Positions 1 to 7,865 of a stretch of 64,000 bases of DNA are shown here, in pieces. How positions within the stretch are numbered: position 1 is the first letter of the stretch; each line of letters begins with the position of its first letter. The stretch comes from Oscillospiraceae bacterium (lineage in GTDB: Bacteria; Bacillota; Clostridia; Saccharofermentanales; Saccharofermentanaceae), in contig CACYMP010000003.1 of NCBI GenBank assembly GCA_902775565.1, positions 102,313 to 166,312 of the forward strand, written 5' to 3'. The translations under genes and the position numbers were made by a program. The notes below the pieces were generated by a model, which did no database searches, was not told where the DNA came from, and worked only from the letters and a program-made list of their open reading frames with translations.

Positions 1-222
1 TCTGAAGCCTGCAGCAGCAGCACCGTAGACCATGTTAATGGCTGCGACCTCTGACTCGGCCTGAACGAAGTTACCACCGGCCTCGACCATCTTCTTAGCC
101 ATGTAGTGCATGACTTCGGTCTGAGGGGTAATAGGATAACCGAAATAGTTACGGCAGCCGGCTCTTAAGGCTGCCTCGGCAATGACTTCATTGCCCTTCA
201 TTAAAACTCTTTTCTGTGCCAT
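1..222 (-). CDS. vorB: 2-oxoacid:ferredoxin oxidoreductase alpha subunit VorB (3' part outside window)
   Basis: The N-terminal 74 codons of a VorB-type alpha subunit are present, and the gene runs off the left edge. The protein begins [18 protein letters not shown] and contains the pyrimidine-domain signature GYPITPQTE followed by an [17 protein letters not shown] stretch. These are typical of the alpha chain of 3-methyl-2-oxobutanoate (branched-chain 2-oxoacid) ferredoxin oxidoreductases. The enzyme decarboxylates 2-oxoacids oxidatively to acyl-CoA and reduces ferredoxin in the cytoplasm. A GGAGGG ribosome binding site lies just ahead of the ATG at 222. The start is 16 bases after the stop of the ferredoxin-subunit gene, so both belong to one operon. 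Substrate preference (valine-derived versus other 2-oxoacids) cannot be settled from this fragment. Confidence 0.9.
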   Translation of the reverse strand, partial: MAQKRVLMKGNEVIAEAALRAGCRNYFGYPITPQTEVMHYMAKKMVEAGGNFVQAESEVAAINMVYGAAAAGFR

Positions 223-238
223 AGATTCCCTCCGAAAC

Positions 239-454
239 TTAATCACGCTCAACGGTGATTACGACATCCGGGCACTGCGTAGCGCAGAAGGTGCAGCCGA
301 TGCACTCTTCCGGATTGACGCATGTAGCCGGGTGATAACCCTTTGCGTTAAGCCTTGTCTTGTCCAGTTCGAGGATTTTCTTGGGGCATGCAGCGACGCA
401 AAGTCCGCAGCCCTTGCACAGATTCTCGTTAAAAGTAACTTTACCTTTAGCCAC
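239..454 (-). CDS. 4Fe-4S dicluster ferredoxin, delta-type subunit of the 2-oxoacid oxidoreductase
   Basis: This is a 71-residue protein with two classical CxxCxxCxxxCP motifs: Cys 13/16/19/23 and Cys 51/54/57/61. It is therefore an eight-iron dicluster ferredoxin. Its size and position directly upstream of vorB match the small ferredoxin-like (delta) subunit of archaeal and clostridial 2-oxoacid oxidoreductases. It would pass electrons from the thiamine-pyrophosphate catalytic subunits to free ferredoxin. A GGAGGAGG ribosome binding site precedes the ATG. It is the first gene of the unit and has a good promoter upstream at 511-539. An extra cysteine (Cys45) lies outside the motifs. Confidence 0.88.
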   Translation of the reverse strand: MAKGKVTFNENLCKGCGLCVAACPKKILELDKTRLNAKGYHPATCVNPEECIGCTFCATQCPDVVITVERD

Positions 455-510
455 GATGAACCTCCTCCATTATCACAAGCGCGAAAAACGCGCATAAAAT
501 AATTCAAAGT

Positions 511-539
511 ATTATAAACATTATGGAGAACCGTTGCAA
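511..539 (-). promoter_or_regulatory. sigma-70 type promoter of the ferredoxin-vorB operon
   Basis: On the minus strand a TTGCAA -35 box (534-539) is followed after exactly 17 bases by a perfect TATAAT -10 box (511-516). The start codon at 454 lies about 50 bases beyond the expected transcription start, and the leader contains a short GCGCG/CGCGC hairpin. This is a sequence match only. Confidence 0.65.
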
Positions 540-569
540 CTGTAAAAATGGTTTGAGTGTTAACTCCGG

Positions 570-1892
570 TCAACCGTTCCGCCTTAATCTTCCGCGCACC
601 ATTTTCACCGATTGCGAGATGAATTCCGGGATCATGGCAAAAGACTGGAAATACATTTTGGTGAAAACGCGCGTCTCCCTGAAAAACAGCGGAACTATAA
701 GCACTTCATAGACATACGTGATGAGCGTCGCGACAGCAGCTCCGATGACCCCGAATTGCCAGATCAGCACTATATCCAGGGCTATATTCAGAAACATGGC
801 CGTAACGGCATAGCTTTTCTCGTACTTGTAGAAGCCCTCGCCCGTTATCCAGATCGTTCTTGTATAGCCCGAAATGCCCACAAAAGATGACCAGGAGAGG
901 ATTATCAGCGGTATAAATGCCCCGAGATAGTTACTCCCGTACATGAAAAATATGAATATCCAACCAAGACACGACATCAGGAGCGAGAACACGAATGCCA
1001 TAAGGTTAACGCCTGCCATGACAAGCTTGAACTGCTTTATGTAATCCCCGTGCGAGGTCTTTCTCTTCTCAAGGACAACCGGTCTTGAGGAATCAACAAG
1101 GGTAATCGGAATGAACTGCCAGCAAGTCGCAAGCACAACAGCCGCGGAATAGATGCCGACATTGGCAGAACCGCTCATCTTCTCAAGGATGATCTTATCC
1201 ACTTCCATGTAAATAATTATTGCCATGCTCGAAATGATACAGTTATAGCTGATCTTGAGCAGCGCCTTGGCATCCGCGAAGCTCGCTTTAAGCCTGACAT
1301 CGGTTTTCTTAATGAATACGGCGGTGATTATTATCCCTGCGGCAAGCGCCTGCAGGCTGATCGAAAAAGCGAACCACTCTACTGTCGCTTTAACCAGCAA
1401 CAGCACTATCCTGAAGATGGTATTTACGGTTATCGCACATACCAAAGCTATGGAGATGTACCTCATCTTGAGCTTTATGCGGAACCAGAAGACCAGCACT
1501 TCATAGGTCTGGAAGATCATGCCGAGCGACTGAAGGGCAGCAACGATAAACAGAGTGCGGTTTCCGGGATTCATACAGGCGATCAGCGCAAGGATGACAG
1601 GATAAGACACGACAGAAGCAATAAGCCTCATTACCAGGGCACTGCCGAGGTATCCTCCCTCCTTCCCGGGATTTCTGATTATCTCGGATACGATGAGATT
1701 ATCGAGTCCCAAACCCGCTAATGTCGTAAACATGGAGATCAAAGAGGCACAATAGTTTATCAGGCCATAGTCGGACGGGCCCAGATGCCTTGCGATGAGC
1801 GCGACGATCGTAAGTGAAGTCAGCATCGAATAGACATGCTGGACTATCACCCATATCGAATTGGAAAGGATCCTCTTTGAATTACCGCCCAT
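570..1892 (-). CDS. Oligosaccharide flippase family membrane protein (Wzx-like)
   Basis: This is a roughly 440-residue polytopic membrane protein of the MATE/MOP-type polysaccharide biosynthesis family. It shows about 12-14 hydrophobic segments and a typical N-terminus (NSIWVIVQHVYSMLTSLTIV, then ARHLGPSDYGLINYC). Such proteins flip undecaprenyl-linked repeat units across the cytoplasmic membrane. The reading frame is open up to a GTG at 1931. I prefer the ATG at 1892, where the conserved MGGNSKR N-terminus begins and an AAAGGA lies about 10 bases upstream. The gene is last in a minus-strand run of radical SAM protein, glycosyltransferase and two methyltransferases, so it probably exports the glycan made by these enzymes. 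I see no convincing terminator directly downstream. Confidence 0.85.
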   Translation of the reverse strand: MGGNSKRILSNSIWVIVQHVYSMLTSLTIVALIARHLGPSDYGLINYCASLISMFTTLAGLGLDNLIVSEIIRNPGKEGGYLGSALVMRLIASVVSYPVILALIACMNPGNRTLFIVAALQSLGMIFQTYEVLVFWFRIKLKMRYISIALVCAITVNTIFRIVLLLVKATVEWFAFSISLQALAAGIIITAVFIKKTDVRLKASFADAKALLKISYNCIISSMAIIIYMEVDKIILEKMSGSANVGIYSAAVVLATCWQFIPITLVDSSRPVVLEKRKTSHGDYIKQFKLVMAGVNLMAFVFSLLMSCLGWIFIFFMYGSNYLGAFIPLIILSWSSFVGISGYTRTIWITGEGFYKYEKSYAVTAMFLNIALDIVLIWQFGVIGAAVATLITYVYEVLIVPLFFRETRVFTKMYFQSFAMIPEFISQSVKMVRGRLRRNG

Positions 1893-1906
1893 CTTACGCA
1901 GGTCCT

Positions 1907-2794
1907 TTACTTGACCAGAAGAAGATTGCACTGGTTCATTCCATTCTCTTCAGCAACCATGCTGATCTCACCGATATCCCTGAAATCATATTTTCCGGAT
2001 TCATACTGCTCATAGCAGATAAACCTGCCAAAGCACGCTTTTATGTCATTAAGAAATCCTTCGTATCTTCCGTTGTGCTTGTAAAGCCTCGGGTTGAACT
2101 CCGTGAAGACCACGGCATCAGAATTCCTGAACGTATTCATGCCGCCTTTGAAGACTTCGGGTTCATGGCCTTCGACGTCGATCCAGAAAAGCGCCTTGTG
2201 ATCAAGGGATATACCGTTCTCAGCGACAAACGAATCAAGCGTAATAAGCTTTACGGATTCACCGACGAATGTCTCGTCATTTTCGTTCTGGACGAGCCTG
2301 TCGCTGTCAGTACCTGCTATCTTGCAGTTGCCCATGTTACTGGGGTTTATGTCCATTTTTGCTTCGCCCGCCGCTTCTGATATTCCGGCTCTGAAAGTCC
2401 TTATATCATTAAATCCGTTGACCGCGCAGTTGGCATTAAGAAGGTTAAAGTTCCCGGTAACAGGCTCTACAGCATAAAAACCGCTTTCCTCACCAAGCTT
2501 GTCCCTGAAATAAACGACTGATGTTCCGACGTTTGCGCCGATATCTATAACTGCTGACGGACGTGCTTGTATGCTTGCGTAATAGCCGAGCACGAAATCC
2601 ATTTCTTCCTTTGCCCAGATCTTCTTGTTCTCGACAATGTAATTGAGGATCGCCTGATCGGTATTCGAGAAGAAAAATGAAAGGCCGTCAGTCTGAACGC
2701 TGATATAAGGCATGCTCTCTCTTGCCAGACTGATAAGCTTAAGATCAGGCAGTTTGAGCAGTACTTTCTTTCCGGCTTTATCTATCAGTCCCAT
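1907..2794 (-). CDS. FkbM-family SAM-dependent methyltransferase
   Basis: This is a 295-residue class I methyltransferase. The SAM-binding motif I reads IDIGANVGT (residues 83-91), followed by an acidic end of strand 2 (AVEP). The FkbM signature WIDVEGHEPEVFKG lies around residue 205. FkbM-type enzymes O-methylate sugars or other hydroxylated natural products. In this neighbourhood, between a flippase and further polysaccharide genes, a sugar O-methyl decoration of the surface glycan is the likely role. An AAGGAAC ribosome binding site precedes the ATG. The gene ends just before the preferred start of the flippase gene, consistent with one operon. The exact acceptor sugar is unknown. Confidence 0.85.
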   Translation of the reverse strand: MGLIDKAGKKVLLKLPDLKLISLARESMPYISVQTDGLSFFFSNTDQAILNYIVENKKIWAKEEMDFVLGYYASIQARPSAVIDIGANVGTSVVYFRDKLGEESGFYAVEPVTGNFNLLNANCAVNGFNDIRTFRAGISEAAGEAKMDINPSNMGNCKIAGTDSDRLVQNENDETFVGESVKLITLDSFVAENGISLDHKALFWIDVEGHEPEVFKGGMNTFRNSDAVVFTEFNPRLYKHNGRYEGFLNDIKACFGRFICYEQYESGKYDFRDIGEISMVAEENGMNQCNLLLVK

Positions 2795-2852
2795 ATCTGT
2801 TCCTTAAAGCAGTTTTCCGTATGTTTACCGGACAAACCGATTATATCATGCC

Positions 2853-3788
2853 TCACTTTTTGATACAGCAGAACACCTTGTTGGTATCGTAGTCAGAAGG
2901 TCCGTTTACGGGAACGATATCGTCAGGCATACCTGAAATATCGATCAGACTGACTTCAAAGCCTGCGTTCTCGAGCATCTTTTCGCTGTCGTTTCCGAAC
3001 ATACGGAAGTGGTCATGCTGGCCGAAAAGCCTTAATCTGTCTTCTTCCGTGGCATTCTTATCCTCGCGCATCTGATCTGAAGATTCATCGATCGGAAAAC
3101 TGATTATGAGCATTCCGCCCTTCTTAAGAACGCGGCGGAATTCCGCCAGTGCCTTAAGATGATCGGAAACGTGCTCTAAAACGTGGTTGCAGAAGATGAC
3201 ATCCTCCGATTCCGAAGGAAGATCCAAAGCCGTGATATCCAGCTTTAAGTCTGCCCTTTTCTCGAAAAGATCTGCTGTCCTGACACGGATGCCCTTGCGT
3301 CTGAACCAGAGCATCATTGACAGTTCAGGAGCAAAATACAGTATCTTTGAGCCTTTAAGCTGTTCAACTCTCTTATCTGCCCACGCTGCGATTATCCTTT
3401 GGCGCGGAGCGGAACGGCAGAAATCGCAGATAACATCCTGTCTCGATCCGGAGAAAGTCGCGGGGTTAAAGCGCTTCTCATCCGCGTAAAAGCGCTCATC
3501 ACGGAACTGCTTAAAATACTTGTTGCAGCACGGGCAATACACCTCGCCCTTCTTCTCCTTGAACAGGAAAGCCGAGACAAACGAATAGTATCCATAGTAG
3601 AACTTCGTGTATCTGAGCAAAAACGAGAAAAGGCCAACGATCAGAACAGCAGGGACAAGTGCTGCGAGCAGCGACACCGGTGCCGGTAATGCAAGTCGCG
3701 CCAGGAAAAAGCCTCCGGCATAGAAGGCTGTGAAAAGCACCGCCTTTACGGCTATATTAAAAACGGCGTTTCTGTCATACTTTCTCAT
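2853..3788 (-). CDS. Membrane-anchored class I methyltransferase with a zinc-knuckle insert
   Basis: This 311-residue protein has three parts. Residues 1-65 form two hydrophobic segments. Around residues 80-125 lies a cysteine pair arrangement (YCPCCNKYF ... VICDFC) resembling a C4 zinc knuckle. From about residue 140 a methyltransferase_11-like domain follows, with ALDLPSESEDVIFCNHVLEHV and the late FPIDESSDQ segment. Motif I is poorly conserved (ILYFAPE in place of a glycine-rich loop), as is usual in this zinc-binding subgroup often found in polysaccharide clusters. It overlaps the 3' end of the glycosyltransferase gene by 14 bases, which suggests translational coupling. It likely modifies the same glycan or lipid-linked intermediate at the membrane. 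The substrate is not known. Confidence 0.75.
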   Translation of the reverse strand: MRKYDRNAVFNIAVKAVLFTAFYAGGFFLARLALPAPVSLLAALVPAVLIVGLFSFLLRYTKFYYGYYSFVSAFLFKEKKGEVYCPCCNKYFKQFRDERFYADEKRFNPATFSGSRQDVICDFCRSAPRQRIIAAWADKRVEQLKGSKILYFAPELSMMLWFRRKGIRVRTADLFEKRADLKLDITALDLPSESEDVIFCNHVLEHVSDHLKALAEFRRVLKKGGMLIISFPIDESSDQMREDKNATEEDRLRLFGQHDHFRMFGNDSEKMLENAGFEVSLIDISGMPDDIVPVNGPSDYDTNKVFCCIKK

Positions 3789-4761
3789 TTTCAGTTCTTG
3801 CCCTTTTCCTCAGCATCGCAAAATATATGTGCGGCATGACTGTCACTCCGATAAGCTTAAGCTTCATTCCGAAAGGCGCGGAAGACCATATGACGGACAT
3901 GGTAACGCCCAGCGTCTTTTTCCTTAAGTTCCATACTTCCCCGTCTTTTCCTTCGCGGAGCATGACCCGCATAAGCCAAAGTCCGGTTTCTGCTTCACGC
4001 CTGTCTATGTTCTTTAAGATAGCGCGGTCATTCCGGCACTCAGATTTCTGCCTTTCATACATCGTAAAATAATCAGGCCATATGCCGGGAAGCGCAGAAT
4101 GAGTGACAGAGCTCTTACGCTTAATGTACTGATAAAGCGGGGTCTTGAAACTAAATACAGACTTTGCCTTCCTGCAGCAATGATATACGTAATATGCATC
4201 TTCATAAACCCTTAATCCAGTGTCGAAACGGATTTCCGAGAATGCTTCACGTCTGAAAAGCTTTGCCCAGACGCTCAATCGGATATCGCCCTGCTGGCCT
4301 TTGAAATGAGCATGAAGTATCTCATCTGAAGTGCTGTAGACAGAATCAACCGAGCCTTCATCAGGAGTCTTTACGCCCTTTTCGTCCACATTGAAAAATG
4401 AGCACTGCGTGATATCGGCACCGCTTTGCTCCGCATAGGAATGAAGTTCTTTCAGGAAGTCCGGTTCGAGCTTGTCATCGGCATCGACAAAGGCAACGTA
4501 TCTGCCGTTTGCAGCATCAAGTCCTTTGTTCCTTGCAGCTGACACCCCGCTCTTCGGAAGACGGATGACATTTATCCTGGCATCTTTTGCAGCAAAGTCT
4601 TCTGCGATCTTTGCAGTATCGTCGGATGAGCCGTCATCAATTACTGTCAATTCCCAGGAACAAAACGTCTGAGATACTATGCTGTCCAGACAGTCAGACA
4701 GATAAGATCCGGCATTACAGGCCGGAACGATAACAGATATCTCAGGATCCATGGCTGACAT
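3775..4761 (-). CDS. Glycosyltransferase family 2 protein
   Basis: This is a roughly 328-residue GT-A fold glycosyltransferase. The N-terminus has the nucleotide-sugar-binding pattern ISVIVPACNAGSYLSDCLDS. It is followed by TVIDDGSSDDT and the metal-binding VAFVDADDKLEPDFL motif with its DxD-type acidic residues. It transfers a sugar from an activated donor to the growing polysaccharide intermediate. The frame is open further upstream, but the ATG at 4761 has a GAAAGG ribosome binding site at good spacing. This start overlaps the end of the radical SAM gene by 20 bases. The C-terminal third is basic and unassigned. Donor and acceptor cannot be told from sequence. Confidence 0.88.
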   Translation of the reverse strand: MSAMDPEISVIVPACNAGSYLSDCLDSIVSQTFCSWELTVIDDGSSDDTAKIAEDFAAKDARINVIRLPKSGVSAARNKGLDAANGRYVAFVDADDKLEPDFLKELHSYAEQSGADITQCSFFNVDEKGVKTPDEGSVDSVYSTSDEILHAHFKGQQGDIRLSVWAKLFRREAFSEIRFDTGLRVYEDAYYVYHCCRKAKSVFSFKTPLYQYIKRKSSVTHSALPGIWPDYFTMYERQKSECRNDRAILKNIDRREAETGLWLMRVMLREGKDGEVWNLRKKTLGVTMSVIWSSAPFGMKLKLIGVTVMPHIYFAMLRKRARTENEKV

Positions 4762-5653
4762 CGAGGGGCCTTTCCGTCTGCAGAGCTCTTTCGATCTTGA
4801 TGTTCGAATCACAGCCGCAGGCCTTGCACATCGTGATGCGTTCTTTCCTGTCGATCAGACGGTAGATCGCGTCATGCAGCTTCGCGGGATCTTCATTCTC
4901 GCTGTTTAGGACATCCACATATTCGCCTTCAACTTCCGGAGATATTCCGAGGCGTATCGCATGTGCCTGTCTCGGGCAGGCATAGAGCTTGCCTCTGAAC
5001 AATGTATTGCAGTGTTTTCTGGAGTAGCACGCGTCATATCTGTGCTGCGTCCTGCGCTCTTTCTCGTCGCGTTCATTTACGCCGCCGAAGTCCCACCAGT
5101 AATCTGTCTCGGCAACATCACAATCTATGCCTTCGTCCCTGCATATCTGCATGAACTCTTCAAGCTTGGAGGACAGTTCACCGTAATTGCTGAAAAGCAC
5201 TTTAAGCTTTGGCGTCTCTTTCATGGAACGAATGCATTCTTCTGAAGGCACTATCGTCCCGTTAGTTATCACCTCGACCTCGTCAATACGGTCAAGTGCT
5301 TCTTCCCTTAAATATTCCAATATCCTCATGAGGACCTTCTGACTGACAAACGGTTCACCGCCAAGGATCTTGAGCTGTTTGACCCTGACTGCCTTGAATA
5401 TTCTCCTGAGGCTTGCGATCACTTCCTCTGGGTCAAGATTCTCGGGCTTATGATAGTACTGCATGAGATTTGAGCAGTTACGGCACTTCAAAGAACAGCA
5501 CTCGGTAATAACGACATCCAGAAAGACCATAGTATCCGGATACTTTTTTCGGCGCGCATAGTTATACATACCCGTCCTGGAAATAAGCGGCCAGAGATGA
5601 AATGTTCTCGCCGCAACGGCGGCAAAGTGACGTAAAGCTTTATGTTCTGACAT
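4742..5653 (-). CDS. Radical SAM protein in the polysaccharide locus
   Basis: This 303-residue protein carries the radical SAM cluster motif CSLKCRNC (CxxxCxxC, Cys 53, 57 and 60). It is followed by the LGGEPF glycine motif that contacts SAM. A C-terminal set of cysteines (CYSRKHC, a further Cys in LYACPRQ, and CKACGC) resembles a SPASM/twitch-like auxiliary iron-sulfur region. Related proteins occur next to glycosyltransferases in capsule and teichoic-acid loci, but their reactions are mostly unknown. It is the first gene of the minus-strand run towards the flippase and starts 30 bases from a divergent glycosyltransferase gene. I infer a modification of a sugar or lipid-linked glycan. A peptide target is possible, but no precursor-peptide gene was seen nearby. 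Confidence 0.8.
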   Translation of the reverse strand: MSEHKALRHFAAVAARTFHLWPLISRTGMYNYARRKKYPDTMVFLDVVITECCSLKCRNCSNLMQYYHKPENLDPEEVIASLRRIFKAVRVKQLKILGGEPFVSQKVLMRILEYLREEALDRIDEVEVITNGTIVPSEECIRSMKETPKLKVLFSNYGELSSKLEEFMQICRDEGIDCDVAETDYWWDFGGVNERDEKERRTQHRYDACYSRKHCNTLFRGKLYACPRQAHAIRLGISPEVEGEYVDVLNSENEDPAKLHDAIYRLIDRKERITMCKACGCDSNIKIERALQTERPLDVSHGS

Positions 5654-5668
5654 GAGACAATTTTACCA

Positions 5669-5683
5669 TGCTATAATGTAAAA
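5669..5683 (+). promoter_or_regulatory. Extended -10 promoter immediately before the glycosyltransferase start
   Basis: A TGcTATAAT extended -10 element occupies 5669-5677, and the ATG of the plus-strand glycosyltransferase is at 5684. A transcript starting at the usual distance of 6-8 bases would begin at or next to the A of the start codon. No ribosome binding site is visible. The -35 region is weak (CTGACA, 5647-5652, 19-base spacing). Confidence 0.5.
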
Positions 5684-6658
5684 ATGCTCGTATCCGTCAT
5701 CATTCCTGTTTATAACGTCAGTGAATATCTCCCTCGGTTGATGGAGACGGTCTTGTCTCAGACTCACAAAGAGCTTGAGATCATCACGGTTGATGACGGT
5801 TCTCCGGATGATTCGGGCAGGATCTGCGACGGATACGCTGCCAAAGACAGCCGTATAAGAGTCATACACAAATCCAACAGCGGTGTAGCCGATGCAAGAA
5901 ATGCCGCATTGGACATTGCTTCCGGAGATTATATCGTTTTCGCGGACGGCGACGATTATCTTGACCCCGATTACGTAAGCTATCTTCTCGATCTTTGCAC
6001 CTCGAACGATGCAGATGTGTCCTGCTGCGCCTGGACTACCGACGAAGGCGGAAAGCTCACCAAATGCACTTTCCGCAAGAACGAGCCCGGTATTTACACA
6101 GGCGGCAATGAAGCGATGCGCGCTCTTCTGACGACCCGTCTCATGTCGTCTTCCGTCTGGGGCAAGATGTTCAAAAGGCATCTCTTTGACGATGTGAGAT
6201 TCCCGCAAGGAAGCAATTACTACGAAGATGATGCTACGATGTACCGCATTGTATCCAAGGCGAAGTCGGCGGCGATCGGCAGCGAATCAAGGTATTTCTA
6301 CACATTAAGGGACGACAGCATGATCCACCGTTCCTTCAATGACAATAATTTCAAGATGATCGAAGTGTTCGAGCAGCGCTGCACCTTCATCGAAAAGAAT
6401 TACCCGGAGCTCTCGGTCTACGCAAAGTCGGACATTCTGATGGCAGTAAACCACTGCGTTATCAAAATGTGCGACGAGAGGCTCTTCGGCCACCCGAAGA
6501 TCAAAGAATTAAAGGCTTATTACAGAAAGTACGAAAAGTATTTTTTAAAAGGCATCAGCTATTTCCCGGCAAAGATGTTTTCGATCGCAGCATTCATCAG
6601 CATACGCCTTGCCATGAGGCTATATGTTCTTTCAGGAAAGCACACCAGATTAAACTAA
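5684..6658 (+). CDS. Glycosyltransferase family 2 protein
   Basis: This is a 324-residue GT-A type transferase. It starts with the classical MLVSVIIPVYNVSEYL, then VDDGSPDDSG, SGVADARNAALD and the acidic VFADGDDYLDPDY motif. It is the only plus-strand gene of the polysaccharide locus and is divergent from the radical SAM gene. The start is fixed by the conserved N-terminus. The sequence before it lacks a Shine-Dalgarno and instead holds a TATAAT box, so translation may be leaderless. The 3' end overlaps the convergent glycosyltransferase gene by 9 bases. It likely adds one sugar of the surface glycan repeat. Specificity is unknown. Confidence 0.9.
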   Translation: MLVSVIIPVYNVSEYLPRLMETVLSQTHKELEIITVDDGSPDDSGRICDGYAAKDSRIRVIHKSNSGVADARNAALDIASGDYIVFADGDDYLDPDYVSYLLDLCTSNDADVSCCAWTTDEGGKLTKCTFRKNEPGIYTGGNEAMRALLTTRLMSSSVWGKMFKRHLFDDVRFPQGSNYYEDDATMYRIVSKAKSAAIGSESRYFYTLRDDSMIHRSFNDNNFKMIEVFEQRCTFIEKNYPELSVYAKSDILMAVNHCVIKMCDERLFGHPKIKELKAYYRKYEKYFLKGISYFPAKMFSIAAFISIRLAMRLYVLSGKHTRLN

Positions 6659-7798
6659 AGAACGGTAGCCGTCCAGCAAAGTCTCAGCAGATTTGCTCCA
6701 GGGATATTTATCCTCATAAAGCCGCCTTGCGCGTTCACCCATCGATGTCCATTCCCCGCGCCTTTCAAGGAGCCTGTCAAAAGCTGATGTTATCTCTTCC
6801 TTGATCTTACCGTCAGACGCATCAATGGTCTCGCCGATCCCGTTTTTTTCGATCTCTTTATAGATAGAACCGTTCCTGACCATGACAAGGGGCTTTCCGA
6901 GCATTAAGGACTCGTAGAACTTATTGGGCGCGGAATACCTGTTATTGGGCACTGTAGGGTTCTGCAACGCGGTCATGATGTCGCACTTCTTCTCGAGAGC
7001 GAGAATGTCATCATAAGGAAGCGGACCATAATAGAAAATGTTTCCCCGCTCTGCCGCCAGACCTTCAATATAAGGCCTTAACACGCCGTAGCCTGCAACG
7101 TGCCACTCGATATCATTTCTGGACATCATGACTTCCGCGGTCTCTTTAAGGAACCTGTCGAAAACTAGCATTCCCGCATATACCACTTTGGGCTTAGCCG
7201 GATCAGATCCGGGAGCGAGTTCAAAGTCACCGCTGACCTCAATATCTTCAGGAGAATTCTCCACAACGATGAGCTTCTTGGGGGCAGAGCCTTCTATCTG
7301 CTTCGTTCTCTCTTCACTGCATATAATGGTCATGTCGGCCTTGCTTATGTAACCGTTCTCGATATTCCTGATGCAGTTCTTTACTATTCCCGGCGCATTA
7401 TATGAATCGGCATAGTAATCGAAGATATCGTAAACTACCTTCTTTTTATACTTTTTCGCAGCCTTAAAAGCAGGCTTTGCAGTATCGAAATTCACCACAT
7501 GGATCGCGTCATAAACGTTCTGATTCTCAGAAAGCCACTTGTAAGCTCTTTTCCAGAACCGTCTCATAGGTCCTAACATCCGTCTCATTCCACCGCCGTA
7601 GTTTGCGGGTTCGGGGATCAGATAGAAATCAAACTTCCTGTCATGGATCCTGTGCTTTTCGTGTATAACTTCATCTCCGGCGTTTTCGCGGTTCCAGCCG
7701 AGCAGGATTACCTCATGCTCTTTTGAAAGAGCATACATCTCCTTTTCGACCCTGGAATCCGGATATCCTTTATCTGACCTGATGAAACAAATCTTCAT
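6650..7798 (-). CDS. Glycosyltransferase family 4 protein
   Basis: This is a roughly 382-residue GT-B fold transferase. The N-terminal half starts MKICFIRSDKGYPDSRVEKE. The C-terminal domain has the family pattern of donor binding (VVYAGMLVFDRF, HVAGYG, and NKFYESLMLGKPLVMV with its conserved E). The frame is open for six codons upstream of the ATG at 7798, but homology of the N-terminus supports the later start. It lies downstream of nagB and its terminator on the same strand, so it may be read from its own promoter or by readthrough. It overlaps the 3' end of the convergent GT2 gene by 9 bases. A retaining transfer of a sugar to the glycan intermediate is the likely activity. Confidence 0.87.
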   Translation of the reverse strand: MKICFIRSDKGYPDSRVEKEMYALSKEHEVILLGWNRENAGDEVIHEKHRIHDRKFDFYLIPEPANYGGGMRRMLGPMRRFWKRAYKWLSENQNVYDAIHVVNFDTAKPAFKAAKKYKKKVVYDIFDYYADSYNAPGIVKNCIRNIENGYISKADMTIICSEERTKQIEGSAPKKLIVVENSPEDIEVSGDFELAPGSDPAKPKVVYAGMLVFDRFLKETAEVMMSRNDIEWHVAGYGVLRPYIEGLAAERGNIFYYGPLPYDDILALEKKCDIMTALQNPTVPNNRYSAPNKFYESLMLGKPLVMVRNGSIYKEIEKNGIGETIDASDGKIKEEITSAFDRLLERRGEWTSMGERARRLYEDKYPWSKSAETLLDGYRSLV

Positions 7799-7813
7799 GA
7801 AATGATTATAAAC

Positions 7814-7844
7814 CAAAAAGGAGTGCCCCTAAAGGCACTCCTTA
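7814..7844 (-). terminator. Rho-independent terminator after nagB
   Basis: A perfect 10-base-pair stem (AAGGAGTGCC with its complement, 7819-7828 and 7835-7844) and a 6-base loop are followed on the minus strand by TTTTTGGTTT. It lies 22 bases after the nagB stop. Confidence 0.9.
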
Positions 7845-7865
7845 GACCGGTCAGTTCCGGAAAAC

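Noticed and set aside
5663..6208. Minus-strand open frame of 181 codons
   Set aside because: It is antisense to the GT2 glycosyltransferase gene, whose motifs are clear.
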